A DNA stretch of 52,528 bases from Phytophthora quininea (taxonomy: Eukaryota; Oomycota; Peronosporomycetes; Peronosporales; Peronosporaceae), in assembly GCA_011947345.1 (NCBI GenBank), contig JAAVTG010000184.1, forward strand, positions 1 through 52,528. Reading direction: 5' to 3'. Position 1 is the stretch's first letter, and every line of letters starts with the position of its first letter. Shown piece after piece: positions 9,926-22,092 of the stretch. Below the pieces are notes generated by a model. It was not told the DNA's origin. It saw only the letters and a list, made by a program, of their open reading frames with translations, and did not search any database. The position numbers and the translations under genes are program-made.

Positions 9926-11660
9926 ATGATCTTCCGCTCCAAGCACCCAGATCTGCCCATTCCAGAAGACGCCTCGATCTGGAAGAAGCTGGAGGAGCAT
10001 GCCCAAAACCATGGGGACAAGCCCGCCTTCATTGACGGCATCACTGAGCGGACGCTGACTTTCGCGGACGTGTTGCGTCAAGCCAAGCAAGTGTGCGCCG
10101 GTCTGGCGGCCAACGGATTGAAGAAGGGAGACGTACGTTTCGTGACAGAGTTTTGCTTGCAGGTGGTTGTGCCTGTAGACTTTCAAAACTCAACTGACCT
10201 TGATCGACGTGGTGTAGATTGTGATCTTGCACTCCTTCAACTGCCTCGAGTATGTGGTGGTGTTCCTGGCGCTGAACCGTCTGGGGGCGGTCTGCTCGCC
10301 GTCCTCACCGTTGTTTAACGGCAGGGAACTGGCCGACCAGATTGAAATCGCAGAGGTACGTTGACAGTCCATGAGAGTTTGACTCTAGCAAACTGACCAT
10401 GTTGTGGTAGGCGGTGGCAGTGATATCGCACAAAAAGTTCACAAAGGTGGCAGTGGAGGCTGCTGGCCTTCGTGGTGTGCCGCTCAACCAAGTCTACACC
10501 CTTGGCCAAGCAGACGGACCGTCCGGTCTCCAGTCGATCGAAGGTTTGATCGCAAAGGACTTGCCGTTCCCGAACCTGCCGCCTATCGACACGAACCAAG
10601 TGGTGACGTTGCCATTTTCGAGTGGTACGACCGGCCGACCGAAGGGTGTGGAGCTGACTGCTAGAGCGATGTACGCTTGCGGGATCCTTCCAGCGTACCG
10701 AGAAGCCGAGCTCGAGTATGCGTTGGGCATGCTGCCGTTCTTCCACATCATGGCGACCATGATCTTCCACGTGACGATCTACAAGGGTGTCACGACGGTG
10801 GTTCTGCCCGGGTTCGACCCGGAAACATTCCTCAGTACGGTGGTCAAGTACAAGATGCCTAAGCTCAACCTCGCTCCGCCACTGGTGACGTTCCTGGCCA
10901 AGCACCCCATTGTGGACAAGTACGATCTCTCTCACGTGACCCACGTCGGTTCTGGAGGAGCACCGCTTGGAAAAGAGGTGGAGCATGCAGTGCTGAACCG
11001 CCTCGGAATTCAAGTGCTACAAGGCTACGGCATGACGGAGTTTGCCGGATGTGCTACCAGCTCGTACCCGAATGCGCTTCGGGACGGCGCGTCTGGGACG
11101 TTGCACCCGAATACGGAGATGAAGGTGAAGGACTTAGAGACGGACGAGGATCTACCGGCGAACAAGACCGGTGAGTTGTTGTTTCGCACCCTTGCCTTAT
11201 GAAGGGGTACTACAAGAACCCGGAGGCGAACCGCGTCACGTTCACCGAGGACGGGTTTGTCCGCACGGGAGACGTCGGGTACATTGACGACGACGGCTAT
11301 ATCTTCATCGTCGACCGTCTCAAGGAGCTCATCAAGTACAAGGGCCACCAAGTGGCCCCCGCAGAGGTCGAGGACGTGATCAACTCGCATCCGAAGGTAG
11401 CGGACTCTGGCTGCGTCCGTGGTTTTGACCCGGCGACAGGCGAGGAAATCCCAAAGGCTTTTGTAGTGCTGAGGGAGGGCGAGACGCTGTCCGAGCAAGA
11501 GCTGATGGACTACGTGGCCGGCAAAGTGACGGGATACAAGCGTGTGCGGGAGGTCGAGTTCATCGACGTCATCCCCAAGAGCCTGTCGGGCAAAATCCTT
11601 CGACGCCTGCTGCAGATCCGCCAGAACGAGAAGATGAAGGCCGCTCAGAGTCGTCTGTAG
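9926..11660 (+). CDS. 4-coumarate-CoA-ligase-like acyl-CoA synthetase A, peroxisomal-type tail SRL
   Basis: An adenylate-forming enzyme (ANL superfamily) that activates a carboxylic acid with ATP and joins it to CoA. Exons are 9926-10132 (207 nt), 10218-10355 (138 nt) and 10411-11660, separated by GT-AG introns of 85 and 55 bp. Motifs: AMP-binding P-loop FSSGTTGRPKGVEL; GYGMTEFAG; the hinge region [19 protein letters not shown] with [12 protein letters not shown]; and [11 protein letters not shown] carrying the catalytic lysine. One base is missing near 11198 (RTLA-MKGYY junction); with it the protein is 531 aa, normal for 4CL. The last three residues are SRL, a peroxisomal targeting signal of the PTS1 type. 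The acid substrate cannot be deduced: phenylpropanoids, jasmonate-like precursors or fatty acids are all possible. Confidence 0.88.
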
Positions 11661-11940
11661 GAGCTGGACGAATGTCGATGTTATGGTAATGAAGATTTTC
11701 GATGCCATTGTTAATTATTGCCGTCCTGATTTCGCTGCTACGTTTGACTCGCAACATCAACATTGCTATGTTGCTTCAATTGGTGCCGCCACCCACGTTC
11801 CACGCTGTACAACTTCTCCATCCACTATGATTCATGCTCCCGCAGCGACCACCAGCATCGATTTTCCAATTCTCAAAGCAGTTTTCTCATCACTTTTGCA
11901 ACTGCATCCTCCAACTCAAGTCGTTCTTCCAGCATCCGCG

Positions 11941-13728
11941 ATGGCCATCATCTTCAAGTCACCGTACCCGGACATCCCATTCCTTACGACGCCGCTATCT
12001 GGAACAAGCTGGAGCAGCAAGCTCGCGAGATCGGGGACAGGCCTGCGCTCGTTTGCGGGATGACTGGTAAATTGCTGAGCTTCGCCGAGGTCCACCGCCA
12101 AGCCCAACAAGTCTGCGCCGGTCTCGCAGCCAACGGCATCAAACGGGGCGACGTAAGTATTGCTCGTATTTGGAAAAAATGCTGTCTACTCACGTTATCG
12201 TTGAGCAGGTCGTGGTCTTGCACTCGTTCAACTGTTTGGAGTACCCCGTCGTGTTCCTGGCGCTGAATCGCCTTGGCGCTATTTGCTCCATGTCATCTCC
12301 GCTGTTCAACCGCGACGAACTCACTGACCAACTCCAATCCTCCAAGGTAAACTTGATCTCCTTCTTTTGTCGACCATCATTGACAAATTCACGTCCTTCC
12401 AGGCGATTGCGGTCATTTCCCACGTCGCATTCGCCCAAACGACTGTGGACGCTGCGGCATTCAGCGGCATCCCGCGCAAAAAGTCATTACGCTTGGCCAC
12501 CCGAACGGCTTTGAAGACCTTCAAACTGTCGAGTACGCCGTTGAAAAATTCTGCGGTCGGAGTTCTCCATGCTAACACTGCTCTACGTTTAGGAATCTCA
12601 TTGCTCAAGATCTCCCGTTCCCCGACCTGGCCTCGATCAACCCGGATGATACCGTCATGCTGCCGTTCTCCAGCGGCACTACCGGTCGTCCTAGGGGGTG
12701 GAATTGACAGCTCGAGTAATGTACGCGAACGCAGCTCGCCTGGCAAGTCAAGAGCCGTACACCGACTACGTGCTGGCCATACTGCCGTTCTTCCACATCT
12801 CGGCAGCCACCATGTTCCACGTGACCATCTTCAAAGGGATGGCGGCGATTATTTTGCCTCGCTTCGAACCTAACAGCTTTCTGAGGGTCATTGAAGACTA
12901 CAAGCTGACCGCTCTCCATGTCGCCCCACCGATCGTGCAGTTCCTGGCCAAGCATCCACTCGTGGACAAGTACGACCTCTCTTCCCTGAAGCGACTGGCG
13001 TCGGGCGGTGCGCCGTTAGGTGACCAAGTGGCGAACGCTGTTCACAAGCGACTGGGACTGCCGGTACTGCAGTGCTACGGGATGACGGAGCTGGCTGGTG
13101 AGACTTGCCACTCATCCCCCACTGCATTCCGAGACGGCGCCTGTGGACAACTGCTACCCAACACCGAGCTACGAGTTGTGGACCTCGACATCGGCGTCGA
13201 CTTGCCTGTAAACCAACGTGGGGAGCTCTTGATCCGCTCACCGTAGCCATGAAAGGGTACTTTGGGAACCCTACTGCCACGCGTGACGCCTTCACCGACG
13301 AAGGCTTCATCCGAACGGGAGATGTCGGCTACATCGATGCCGACGGATTTGTCTTCATCGCCGACCGAGTCAAGGAGCTCGTCAAGTACAAAGGCCATCA
13401 AGTCGCGCCAGCTGAGATCGAAGACGTGCTCAACTCCCACCTGCAAGTTGCTGATTCTTGCTGTGTGCGCAGCCTCGACTTGGTCACTGGAGAGGAGGTC
13501 CTCAAAGCGTTCGTTGTGGTTACTGGCGGCATTGTTAAGCCGCCGACTGCTGACGAGTTGATGGCGTTCGTGGCGTCGAAGGTGGCAGGATACAAGCGCG
13601 TCCGTCAAGTGGAGTTCATCGACGCCATCCCCAAGAGTTTGTCGGGTAAAATACTTCGACGCAAGCTGCAGGAGCTGCAAGACAAGCGAGTGGAGGAGGC
13701 AGCTCGAGCCCTACGGAGCAGACTATGA
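11941..13728 (+). CDS. 4-coumarate-CoA-ligase-like acyl-CoA synthetase B, tail SRL
   Basis: The second tandem copy has exons 11941-12152, 12209-12346 (138 nt, as in A), 12403-12532 and 12593-13728. The third intron (60 bp, GTACGC to TTTAG, with a CTAAC branch-like site) splits a Glu codon in phase 2 and is absent from A, C and E. Four single-base deletions are needed: near 11980 (CCC), 12480, 12692 (GGGGG in the P-loop) and 13244. Corrected length is 539 aa. The P-loop [37 protein letters not shown] and [11 protein letters not shown] are present, and the tail is RSRL. All four breaks fall where paralogues have one more base, mostly in runs, so the gene is probably functional. Confidence 0.82.
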
Positions 13729-13995
13729 CGACCAAACTGAAGTTTGAACGAATCGCGATGATGACGACAGAAGAACGCCAACAGTTGAGCTTGAGCAGGT
13801 GCTGTGGGGCGAGGAGACTTGAGCTTCACAACGCGATCATTGCCATTGCTTTCCCGGTTGCTTTGCTCGTCTTGCGTCGCGTCATGAGCGGCTTCTGTTT
13901 ATGCACCAGTGACAATCAGGAGCGTGTGCTTTCGCCGACACCTTCGACTGCTGCAGACCAACAACGTCGGTCGCCGCTCCTTGGTCTGTTGCAGC

Positions 13996-15713
13996 ATGAT
14001 CTTCACGTCCAAACTGCCGACTTTGGCGATCCCAGAGGACGCCTGCATTTGGAACGTCGTGGAGCAGCATGCGCTCACTATCGGCGACAAGCCAGCGTTT
14101 ATCTGCGGCCTCACGGACAAGACACTGACATTCGCAGAGCTGCATCGACAAGCTCGGCGAGTGTGCGCAGGTTTGGCAGCCTCCGGTCTCAAGAGGGGCG
14201 ATGTATGTGGAGCTGGAGTCTCTCTATCGGGTTGGAGCTCACCTGGCTTTTGACTGTGTAGATCGTGATCCTGCATTCCTTCAATTGTCTTGAGTACGTG
14301 GTGGTGTTCTTGGCGCTCAACCGCCTCGGAGCCATTTGCTCGCCGTCCTCGCCGTTGTTCAATGGGAAGGAGCTGGCCGCCCAGATCAAAACGGCGCTAG
14401 TGAGTGGATGAATACGCTGTCGTAATGTCAAATTCTAACGTTTGTTCCTTGCTGTAGGCGGTGGCTGTCATCTCTCACATTAAACTCTCCAAAGTGGCAG
14501 TGGAAGCTGCGGGTCTCCGTGGTATTCCTCTCAAGCAGGTCTACACTTTTGGCCAGGATGAAGCTACGCCAAGCCGTCAATCCATCGAGTACTTCATGGC
14601 GAAGGACTTGCCGTTCCCGGGTATCCCTCCGATCGATACGAACCAATTGGTGGCGCTGCCATTCTCCAGCGGCACTACCGGTCGACCAAAGGGGTGGAAT
14701 TGACTGCTCGCGCGATGTATGCGGCCGGTATGATCCCAGCCTACCGGGAGGAGAGGAACAAGCGCGTGTTGGGCATGCTGCCGTTCTTCCACATCATGAT
14801 GACCATGAATTTCCACGTGACGCTGTATCGCGGTGAAGCGATGGTCGTGCTTCCCGGTTTTAAGCCTGAGGTTTTCCTGCAGACGGTGGAGAAGTACAAG
14901 CTGAACACCATCAACCTCGCCCCACCGTTGGTGACGTTCCTGGCCAAACATCCTATCGTCGACAAGTACGACCTCTCTCATGTTACACACGTCCGATCTG
15001 GTGGAGCACCGCTAGGCAAAGAGGTAGAACGTGCTGTCATGGATCGCCTCGGAATTCAAGTGCTGCAAGGCTACGGCATGACGGAATTTGCAGGGTGCGG
15101 CTCCCGGGCCTACCCAAACTCGCTACGTGATGGTTCCTCGGGTACGCTTCATCCCAACACGGAATTGCGAGTGATCGACCTCCAGACCGGGCAGGATCTA
15201 CCAACCAACACGACCGGGGAGCTCTTGTTGCGCACGCCAGCAGCTATGAAAGGGTATTTCAATAATCCCAAAGCGACCCACGCTACGCTGACAGAGGACG
15301 GCTTTGTTCGTACTGGTGACCTCGGATACATCGACGACGACGGATTTCTCTACATTGTTGACAGAATGAAGGAGCTCATGAAGTACAAGGGTCATCAGGT
15401 GGCCCCTGCTGAGATTGAAGACGTTGTGAATTCGCATCCTCAAGTCGCTGACTCGTGCTGCGTGCGTGGACTTGATTCTGTGACTGGAGAGGAGATCCCG
15501 AAAGCTTTTGTTGTGGTCAAGGACGGACAATCGCTAAGTGAGAGATCATTGATGGAGTACGTGGCGTCGAAAGTTGCAGGCTACAAACGTGTTCGAGAGG
15601 TGGAGTTCGTAAATGTCATTCCGAAAAGCTTATCAGGAAAAATCCTCCGACGCAAGTTGCAGGAACTGCAGGACAAGACAATAGACGCACAGCGAGCGAT
15701 AAGTCGGCTATAA
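13996..15713 (+). CDS. 4-coumarate-CoA-ligase-like acyl-CoA synthetase C, tail SRL
   Basis: Third tandem copy, closest to A. Exons are 13996-14202 (207 nt), 14262-14399 (138 nt) and 14458-15713, with introns of 59 and 58 bp; the second has a TTCTAACG branch-like site. One G is missing in the P-loop run near 14693 (RPKG-VEL); the corrected length is 533 aa. The start MIFTSKLPTLAIPEDA aligns with the starts of A and E, so the upstream in-frame ATG at 13909 is not used. Motifs: [52 protein letters not shown]. The C-terminus is SRL. A decayed copy of its 3' end lies 25 kb away at 41229-41430. Confidence 0.86.
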
Positions 15714-16090
15714 CACAAAAAGGACTCGAAGACGACACCAATTGAGCTTGAATACCGGTAAAGTCGATGGTACCTGCGGTGGATCCATGATTTTCAGGTC
15801 GCTGTATCCCGGGAAGCCTGTTTGAAGCATGGTAGATGTGAGCAAGGTGATAAGCCAGCATTCGTCTGCGGAATAATGGACGCTAGATCCATGTAGACGC
15901 ATTGCATTCGAAGATGTAACTCGTCGCCAACACAGTCCACCATGACGACCCTGCCAAAAAATACAAATTGACAGAAATACCTTATCTCCCATATTCGAAA
16001 AAAATAATCGCCCACTCCTGAGACGGGGCGATGTTACCGGTCAAGTTGCACTTCAACTGGTTGAAGTTGGTCCGTACCGCCACTGCAGAG
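15714..16090 (+). pseudogene. Decayed 5' end of a D-like 4CL gene (left border of transposon island)
   Basis: Right after gene C, the sequence matches the leader of gene D: ACTCGAAGACGACACCAA corresponds to 41416-41433, and ATGATTTTCAGGTCGCTG at 15787 equals the start codon region of D at 41558. Coding similarity continues with deletions through AAGCCAGCATTCGTCTGCGG (about 15852-15871). A weaker match to the end of exon 1 and the start of exon 2 appears near 16020-16075 (GGGGCGATGT, then TTGCACTTCAACTG). Stops and deletions make it non-functional. It marks where a former D-like gene is interrupted by unrelated, transposon-rich DNA. Confidence 0.6.
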
Positions 16091-16646
16091 CCAAATGAAC
16101 TTTTCTTGCCTTGCACCAGCGAATCGAGTGAGCATTGATAAGTGCTGAGTCATCACTAGCGTGAACGTACCGCTCCACACGCACAGGAATATCCTTTTGC
16201 ATCGACGACAGTACTGTCTCCTTCACACCGCAAATCACTTGCTCGTCACGAGGTGGCAAAGTGCAAAGAGCTGTCTCCATAAACTTCAAAAGGGCCGAAC
16301 CAGCGTGACCAAAGGCTGTCCGTCGACAACCTAGAGTCGATGCGTTACCAGAGCACAAAACCTTCAACACAAATATGCACTTGATCCCTTCAGACTGAAC
16401 CATGTTTTAAAAGCGGCGCTTCTCGCACTGGTCTACCACTTCGCGGTGCAAATTAGACTGGCTGGAACGCAATTGGTCTAGGTTCTCGTCGGGTAACACC
16501 GAAGCTTCCAGAACTACGGAGCTCTGCTGTATCTTCAGTAGGATAGACACGAAGGTGTTGTTGCGATAACTGAAGAGCTGTCGCCTAACGAGCTCACGGG
16601 GGTTCGATTCAAGTTCCCTTGGACGACGGGCAGTAAGTAGACTCAT
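16053..16646 (-). pseudogene. Unrecognised degenerate reading frame (about 198 codons, one stop)
   Basis: A minus-strand frame from 16646 to 16053 is open except for one in-frame TAA near 16407-16409. The translation has no low-complexity bias and looks protein-like (LLKIQQSSVVLEASVLPDEN; later DIPVRVERYVHASDDSALIN), but I do not recognise a family. Given the surroundings it may come from a transposable element or captured gene. It overlaps the last bases of the decayed D-like fragment, which argues against a functional host gene. Confidence 0.3.
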
Positions 16647-16649
16647 TCA

Positions 16650-18420
16650 AAATGTACTCAAAACGCGGTTGGCAATTATACTAAGGAGCAGTCTGCACAC
16701 ATGGATTCCCAACTACGCAGTCAAGACGACAGAATCAACGGGATGCAGTCCATGCGAATGGCGACGATGGCGCAATTATTCAATATTGCATCGACGGTGA
16801 CGGGTATTGCGAAGCACATCAATCTACACGATATTTCCCGTGGGTATCTCTGGGAGCGGTGTCGATAGATCTAGCGTGGTAGTGTACTTCAGCAGCAATC
16901 ATTGATCTCTTTTTTCATTACGTTTGCCAATTTTCATAATCTAACAGTCATTAGCGAAGCTTTTGCTTATTATGAGTCTGCCAAAAGGGCAGAATAAAAT
17001 AATTGACCCGTGAACCCTTTGTTAATAACGTTTTGTTTGATCGTAACAGCAATGAGTATAAGAAATGTAGGCACGTGCACTGACGCTCATATCGAAATGA
17101 CTATGGACTGGTCACTCCAGGAATGCAAATCGCCCTCACAAGCTAGACGACCTGTCGACGTGCGCAGCCTATACTGCAATGCCGTCAAAATATGACTCAT
17201 TGTTGCAACTTTCCACGCTCAAAATGCTTGACTTCTTGGTCGGAAGCGTACACGTATACGAGGATGCTATTAGCACAAAAGAGATGGAATCCATTGCTAC
17301 CGACGAGCGAGCAAGAAAGTCAGGTCGCTCGCCTCCCAAATAATGGGGTGCGCCTCTTTTCAATGATACTCCATCACCACGCAACGACAAACTGTCATGA
17401 CGTTCCCCCATAACACTCGACTCCAGCATCCACAAGACCAACACAATCTCTTTTCCAAGCCTTCACTCCCCAATGCGCTCTACTCTTCAACCATACGTAG
17501 ATCGTGTTAGTGATGTGCTTGAAGTTGCATTTGTAGTTGAGGTTTACCGTTAGCGTGTAGAAGCCTTCCTACTTCCCGGTTAACCTCCAAGCCCATGTAT
17601 ACCGCGATATCGTGCTTGTGATGACTACAGTGACGGATCTGTTGGAGGTTCCGGTCAATGTCTAGCGTTTTGCACACATGTGTGACCAACTCGTCCTTGA
17701 ATTGATGATACCAAGATTGACGGGGCACCAAACAGTTTCCACCAATCCACGAGAGCACTGAAGGCTACCGCATGCCACCAACTGACGAAAGCGGGTGAGG
17801 TCATCTTTCAATCCAGTACGCGACACACATCCATGATACTACTGAGGTAGAGATAGTCAAGATGCAACAGATCGTTCTTCCATCGCACAAACCCCATCGG
17901 ACTGGTATTTCATGTCTCTCGTCTAGGTGCACGCGTTTGACATTAGCATTTATAACACAGCCACTTAAAGCAACTCGTTTACAGCGAAATTCACGGCGGA
18001 ATAGGGTCCAATGAAATCAACTCCGTGATTCTCTACATTATTGACAATGTGGTTGTCCCTAAGAATTATGTCGGCGCTCCAACATATTTTTATATAGTGT
18101 TGAGTATACAAACCATTTAAGTGCGAAATTACTAACGTAAAAAGACGGGCGAAAGTGGACTGTACAGAAGTGCATAGGCTGTCACATCCAACATAGTAGC
18201 CGGTTTGCCGGCTCGTGGCCTTTGCTAACGATGCAATATGTTGGATACGACAACATAAAAATGGCCTGTTTATCGTATCGGCGCAGACTTTGCAATAATA
18301 GAGAATTTTCGCAGTTTCCCTTTCCCATTCCCACAAGTCGTTGTGGGAATGGTGAGGAAAACATCAGCCGCGCATTTTGCAGCCGGTCTTTTCCTCAGCA
18401 GCGTCCCCCACAAATCTGAT
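16650..18420. other. No supported gene; probable old repeat DNA
   Basis: Only short open frames occur, none with a recognisable domain. Two structures stand out. ATCCAACATA at 18186-18195 is inverted as TATGTTGGAT at 18237-18246. A perfect 12-bp hairpin, CCATTCCCACAA with loop GTCG, lies at 18325-18352. The second lies about 110 bp before the Harbinger-type transposase and could belong to that element's end. Confidence 0.4.
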
Positions 18421-18466
18421 ACGTCGATTGACTGGCTACCAGCGACATTCCTGATTTTGCTGCGCG

Positions 18467-19465
18467 ATGGAGACGGTTATGCTGGCTATTGCGAGCGGCT
18501 CCGCTGACTTTGGCCCTGCTCTTCTGATGCTCGTCACGAGCAACGAGCGCCATGAGCACCCTAAGCGCCCCATCATCCCCGCAATCCGCCACATGATGAG
18601 CGACAAGTCTGATGCCAACTGTGTTAAGGACTTCAGATTCGACAAAGCAGCCATCAGCCAGCTCGTGGAGCTGTTTGCTCTCCCTGAGTACGTTATCACG
18701 GCCCACCGCGATAAGCTCCATCGAACAGAGACACTGTGTATACTGCTCTATCGAACGAGCTACCCACGCCGGAATTACGACGTTCCGATGAACTTCGCAC
18801 GCTCGGAAGCTGAGATTAGTCGTATGTGCACTCATTTAGGTATATCATATACTTTTCCAAACCTACAAAATATAACTAAAACAGCAAAAATGATAAATGT
18901 GATTATTTAAACGAGGTGTTGTTATGTATTCATCTTGCTGGATGAGCGCTTTCAGCGCCTGATTTACTTTCAAGATGCCGTGTGCAAGAAAATACACGCC
19001 GATATGCTTGTGTGATTCATGAAAAGGGTGCTCCAATGGACAATGTGTTCGGATTTATCGATGGAACCGAGAACCCTATCTGTCGCCCGTCTCCGAGGCC
19101 CGGATACCGCGGAAACCTTCAGAAGCAAGTGTACTCGGGGCACAAGCGGGTGCACTGCCTAAACTACCAGGCCGCTGTCGTTCCAGATCCACTTTTGGGG
19201 TCCCGTCGAAGGCAAGCGGCACGACGTCACACGGCTAAAGGAGAACAAGCTAACAGCGTATTTCGAGGCAGGGGAGGCTGATTATGGTGTACGGAATTCC
19301 CGCATAGGGGTTCAGCGGTTCATCGTGTCAGGGTTTAAGAAGGCACAATTGACAACCGAAGAGCAGGCTTTTAACGCGGCCATGGGCTCCGTTCGTGAAA
19401 CCGTGGAATGGAAGTTTGCTATTCTCAAGACACAGTGGGCAGGTATCGACTACAAAAGAAGCTAA
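18467..19465 (+). pseudogene. PIF/Harbinger-type DDE transposase relic
   Basis: The first block (18467-18830) starts METVMLAIASGSADFG and contains RPIIPAIRHMM and FRFDKAAISQLVELFALPEY. After an intron-like or broken stretch, about 18925-19465 gives LLDERFQRLIYFQDAVCKKI, GFIDGTENPICRP (first catalytic Asp region), QVYSGHKRVHCLNYQA, FWGPVEGKRHDVTRL, and FIVSGFKKAQLTTEEQAFN with the final Glu region ETVEWKFAILK. This order is typical of the DDE_Tnp_4 nuclease of PIF/Harbinger transposons. At least two frame changes (about 19005 and 19185) occur. A second, minus-strand relic at 32.1-32.9 kb shares the QVYSGHKRVHCLNYQA block. Confidence 0.75.
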
Positions 19466-19634
19466 AGCTGCGCCAAAGTCCAATTGGTAAGCTAGTCAAT
19501 GTGTGCATGTTGCTAACAAATTATCACTGCTGAAACTACAGAGGCAATGAGATAAGCAAGTATTTTCATTTGAAACCGTCGTCGTTAACAGAATACTGAG
19601 ATCTAAGCGGCTAGATATTAAGCCACCAATACAT

Positions 19635-20285
19635 CTAGTTGTTCGATTGCTTGGTGAAGTGTTTTCCAAATACTTCAGCCAGTCTGAGGAAGAAGACTCT
19701 ATCTTCTTCACGCTCACGAGCTCGTGCAGCTGCTTCGTGCTCCCGGCATTCCCTCTTCTCCTCCGCCTCCATTTTCTTCAGCTCGGGCAGGAATTCCTTC
19801 ATTTCGTCTTCCTTGATCTTCTTCTTTGGAGATTCAGCGGCCTCCTGCAGGCTCTCCATTGCCAGGCGGCGAGCCGTTAGTGACGTCTCATCATCTACTT
19901 CACGCTTGCGCTTGGCGGTGGCCTTCTCTGCGGCCACGGCATCGGTGTGGTCGTCGATGAGAGCGATTGGCTCATCTAGCAAATCGTCCTTCTCCGTTCC
20001 CCTCCTTTGATGATGCCAGACGCAGCCAAAACAAAAGCATTCTGCTGCCGTTTTTATGTCACCAACTTGTCAAGACGTGCTTGAGTCGTCTTGCCTCTCA
20101 GCTTGTCACAAGAAAAGTTTGCATCGCTTATTAGCTGGGCGTCAAGAGCGTCCCATGCGATCATCGACTTGCCTCGCTCCTTTAGAAAAGGGTTCTCACT
20201 CAGCGCCTGGCGAACAAGAGCGAGGTCCTCCTCTACAGAGAAATTGTGCCGCTTTGGGCCCCTCGTAGTTGTGGTGGTTAGCTTG
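19635..20285 (-). pseudogene. Myb/SANT-like DNA-binding protein of a Harbinger-type element (relic)
   Basis: From the minus-strand high-coordinate end the translation reads RGPKRHNFSVEEDLALVRQA, then a helix-rich segment with KSMIAWDALDAQL and LRGKTTQARLDKLV: a Myb/SANT-like or trihelix-type domain. An in-frame TAA near 20057 and a frame shift near 20000 follow. Then comes a 115-codon open frame (19982-19635) rich in Lys, Glu and Arg, with a likely nuclear signal (ESPKKKIKEDE) and a charged coiled-coil-like C-terminus. PIF/Harbinger elements encode a transposase plus a Myb-like protein needed for nuclear import and DNA binding. This gene faces the transposase at 18467-19465, which fits such a two-gene element. 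Confidence 0.6.
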
Positions 20286-20642
20286 ATGATCTCGTTGTGT
20301 GAGGATTGTATTCCTCAAAACTACCAATTCTACAGCGATAATTCTCTACCGAGGCAGCTGGCGACGATTTTTGTTGCCTTGGTGGGTAGTGGGAAAATAA
20401 TCTCAGCTGCAAATACCTCTAATAACTTCCTGTAGTCCAAGGCACATGGATTCAGAAAGCCTTTTCATTGCACACTACTGCTAGCAATGATACTGTTCTG
20501 GCTGCTTAGACGGTGAAATCCGTCCCCACCTGCACGGTATATTAGCATAGTAATTGAGACAGGACACGGCGACACGAAAAACCGTCGCGTACGCAAAAAC
20601 TGAGCACCAAATTAAAAATAGGCAAACAAGCATGTTAAAATA

Positions 20643-22092
20643 TTACCCTTGCAGCTCAACAATTGGCTCCTTCGGTATAGCCTTCTCGAATCTACGCACG
20701 ACGCACTCAGCCAAAATATCCTCCCGCGCTGTGATAGTTCGCATTATCACGGTGGCACGCTTCTCTTTCGCTGTTTGAGTCTTCTCAGTGCCTTCTCGTA
20801 GCCACTGCACGGTCAATTTGTTTTGAGTGGGCCAATCACTCCCACGTCGAGGGGCTGACAGACTGAAGTACTGTTCGGGGGACTGCGATCGATACGTGCG
20901 AGTCGAAATTATCGAGGAGAAGGACGAATGGAGCATCAATTTCGTACTTCAGTAAGCTTGAAATTTCCAAACGGTTGCATCCATTCACCTAGACAGTGTA
21001 GAGGTGCTCCGGTGGACACGTGGGCAGCTCATCCGTCTCCACTACCCCACTAGGCATTCCTCGTAGAATGAAAAGGATTGGCAATTTCTTTCCTGCATTA
21101 AAAGTCATCTTAACAAATAAATAAAAACGCGCAATAAAACTAACCATCTGCTCGAATGGTCAACGCTGCTGTCAATCGCCCAGAGGTTTTGTTGACGTGT
21201 TTGAATTTCGCAGAGCCATTGCGACCTTTTAAAGCCCAAATTTTGTGTGGTGGTGTGTCGAAGTTTACAGTTGTTTCATCAACGTTATAAATTGCAGTTG
21301 CAGGATAGCTAGAGTAATTCTCCCAAAACTCATGCAAATTTCACATGCATTTCTTGTAAAGCATCATTGCTCTGCTTGGCGTGTTGCGGTTTTTGAACCG
21401 AATACCCATGACTTCATCCACAAACAAAAAAGTATACGAGATTTAGTAGAACATTTTGTTAAATATTCGATAACGTAAATTTCACCGTGCTGCAAACCGC
21501 TGACACAAACGCACTAGCGCGTTGAGTCCACTTGCGGCACTCGACTTGTCCTCCTAGTAGGAGGCAAGCCACGCCGGCTGTTCGTGCTTCATGTATTCGA
21601 TCATGCTGCCTGTACACAGATACCTATATGTCTATAGATTTTAGTAAAAACGTGTTATTTCTTACCTCCTCGTCGCTACGCATGTCCTTCATGAACGTCA
21701 CCTGGTCATGAGCAAACGTATTCTTGCTTTTTGCCCCCTTTCCTTTAAGCATTCTACTTGTCTGCACTCCCTTAAACTCAACGATTCGCTTATGCTTCTT
21801 TCGCCAGTCTTTTCAGGGTACTAAGCGGCGCTCCAGGTGCTTTAGCAGTCGGTTTACAGCCATCTTCCTCTACCTCTTCGAGCGCCTTGCGCCGCTGCTT
21901 AATATTATATATTCGCTGGTGGTGGCGCGCGATGATGGCAGCGCGCAAAACGAAAATGGTGCGAAATGCCGACTCGGCGCGCGGTGACCAGCAATTCTTG
22001 CTTTGCCTATGAGTGACTTCCTTTTGATTGTCCCACTGTGAGGGCAGCGACGACGCTCTCGTGGCTATCACGCTGCACAGAAGCCTCTCCAT
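20643..22092 (-). pseudogene. pogo-like (DDE_1) transposase relic
   Basis: Minus-strand fragments, in order from the high-coordinate end: a basic segment with TLKRLAKEA (about 21800); FAHDQVTFMKDMRSDEE (about 21690) followed by an intron-like GTAAGA; ATAIYNVDETTVNFDTPPHK (about 21290; first catalytic Asp); LLLDNFDSHV (about 20910; second Asp); TSVCQPLDVGVIGPLK (about 20850); and a C-terminal tail to 20643. The order and the CQPLDVGxxGPL motif match the better-preserved copy at 38524-39953. Many stops and frame changes, and a missing central part, make it inactive. Confidence 0.7.

Larger units (their letters stand above)
18300..20560. mobile_element. Decayed PIF/Harbinger-type element (transposase plus Myb-like gene)
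   Basis: The convergent transposase and Myb/SANT-like frames together make a plausible two-gene Harbinger transposon of about 2 kb. I did not find convincing terminal inverted repeats or a 3-bp target duplication, so the borders are approximate. Confidence 0.5.

Noticed and set aside
16701..16868. 56-codon plus-strand frame (MDSQLRSQDDRINGMQSM)
   Set aside because: Too short, no homology recognised, and lies among repeat DNA.
17965..18336. Minus-strand frame with NHGVDFIGPYSAVNFAVNELL, resembling a retroelement integrase (DxxGP)
   Set aside because: Only one short motif-like stretch; no neighbouring integrase or RT blocks, so the resemblance may be chance.
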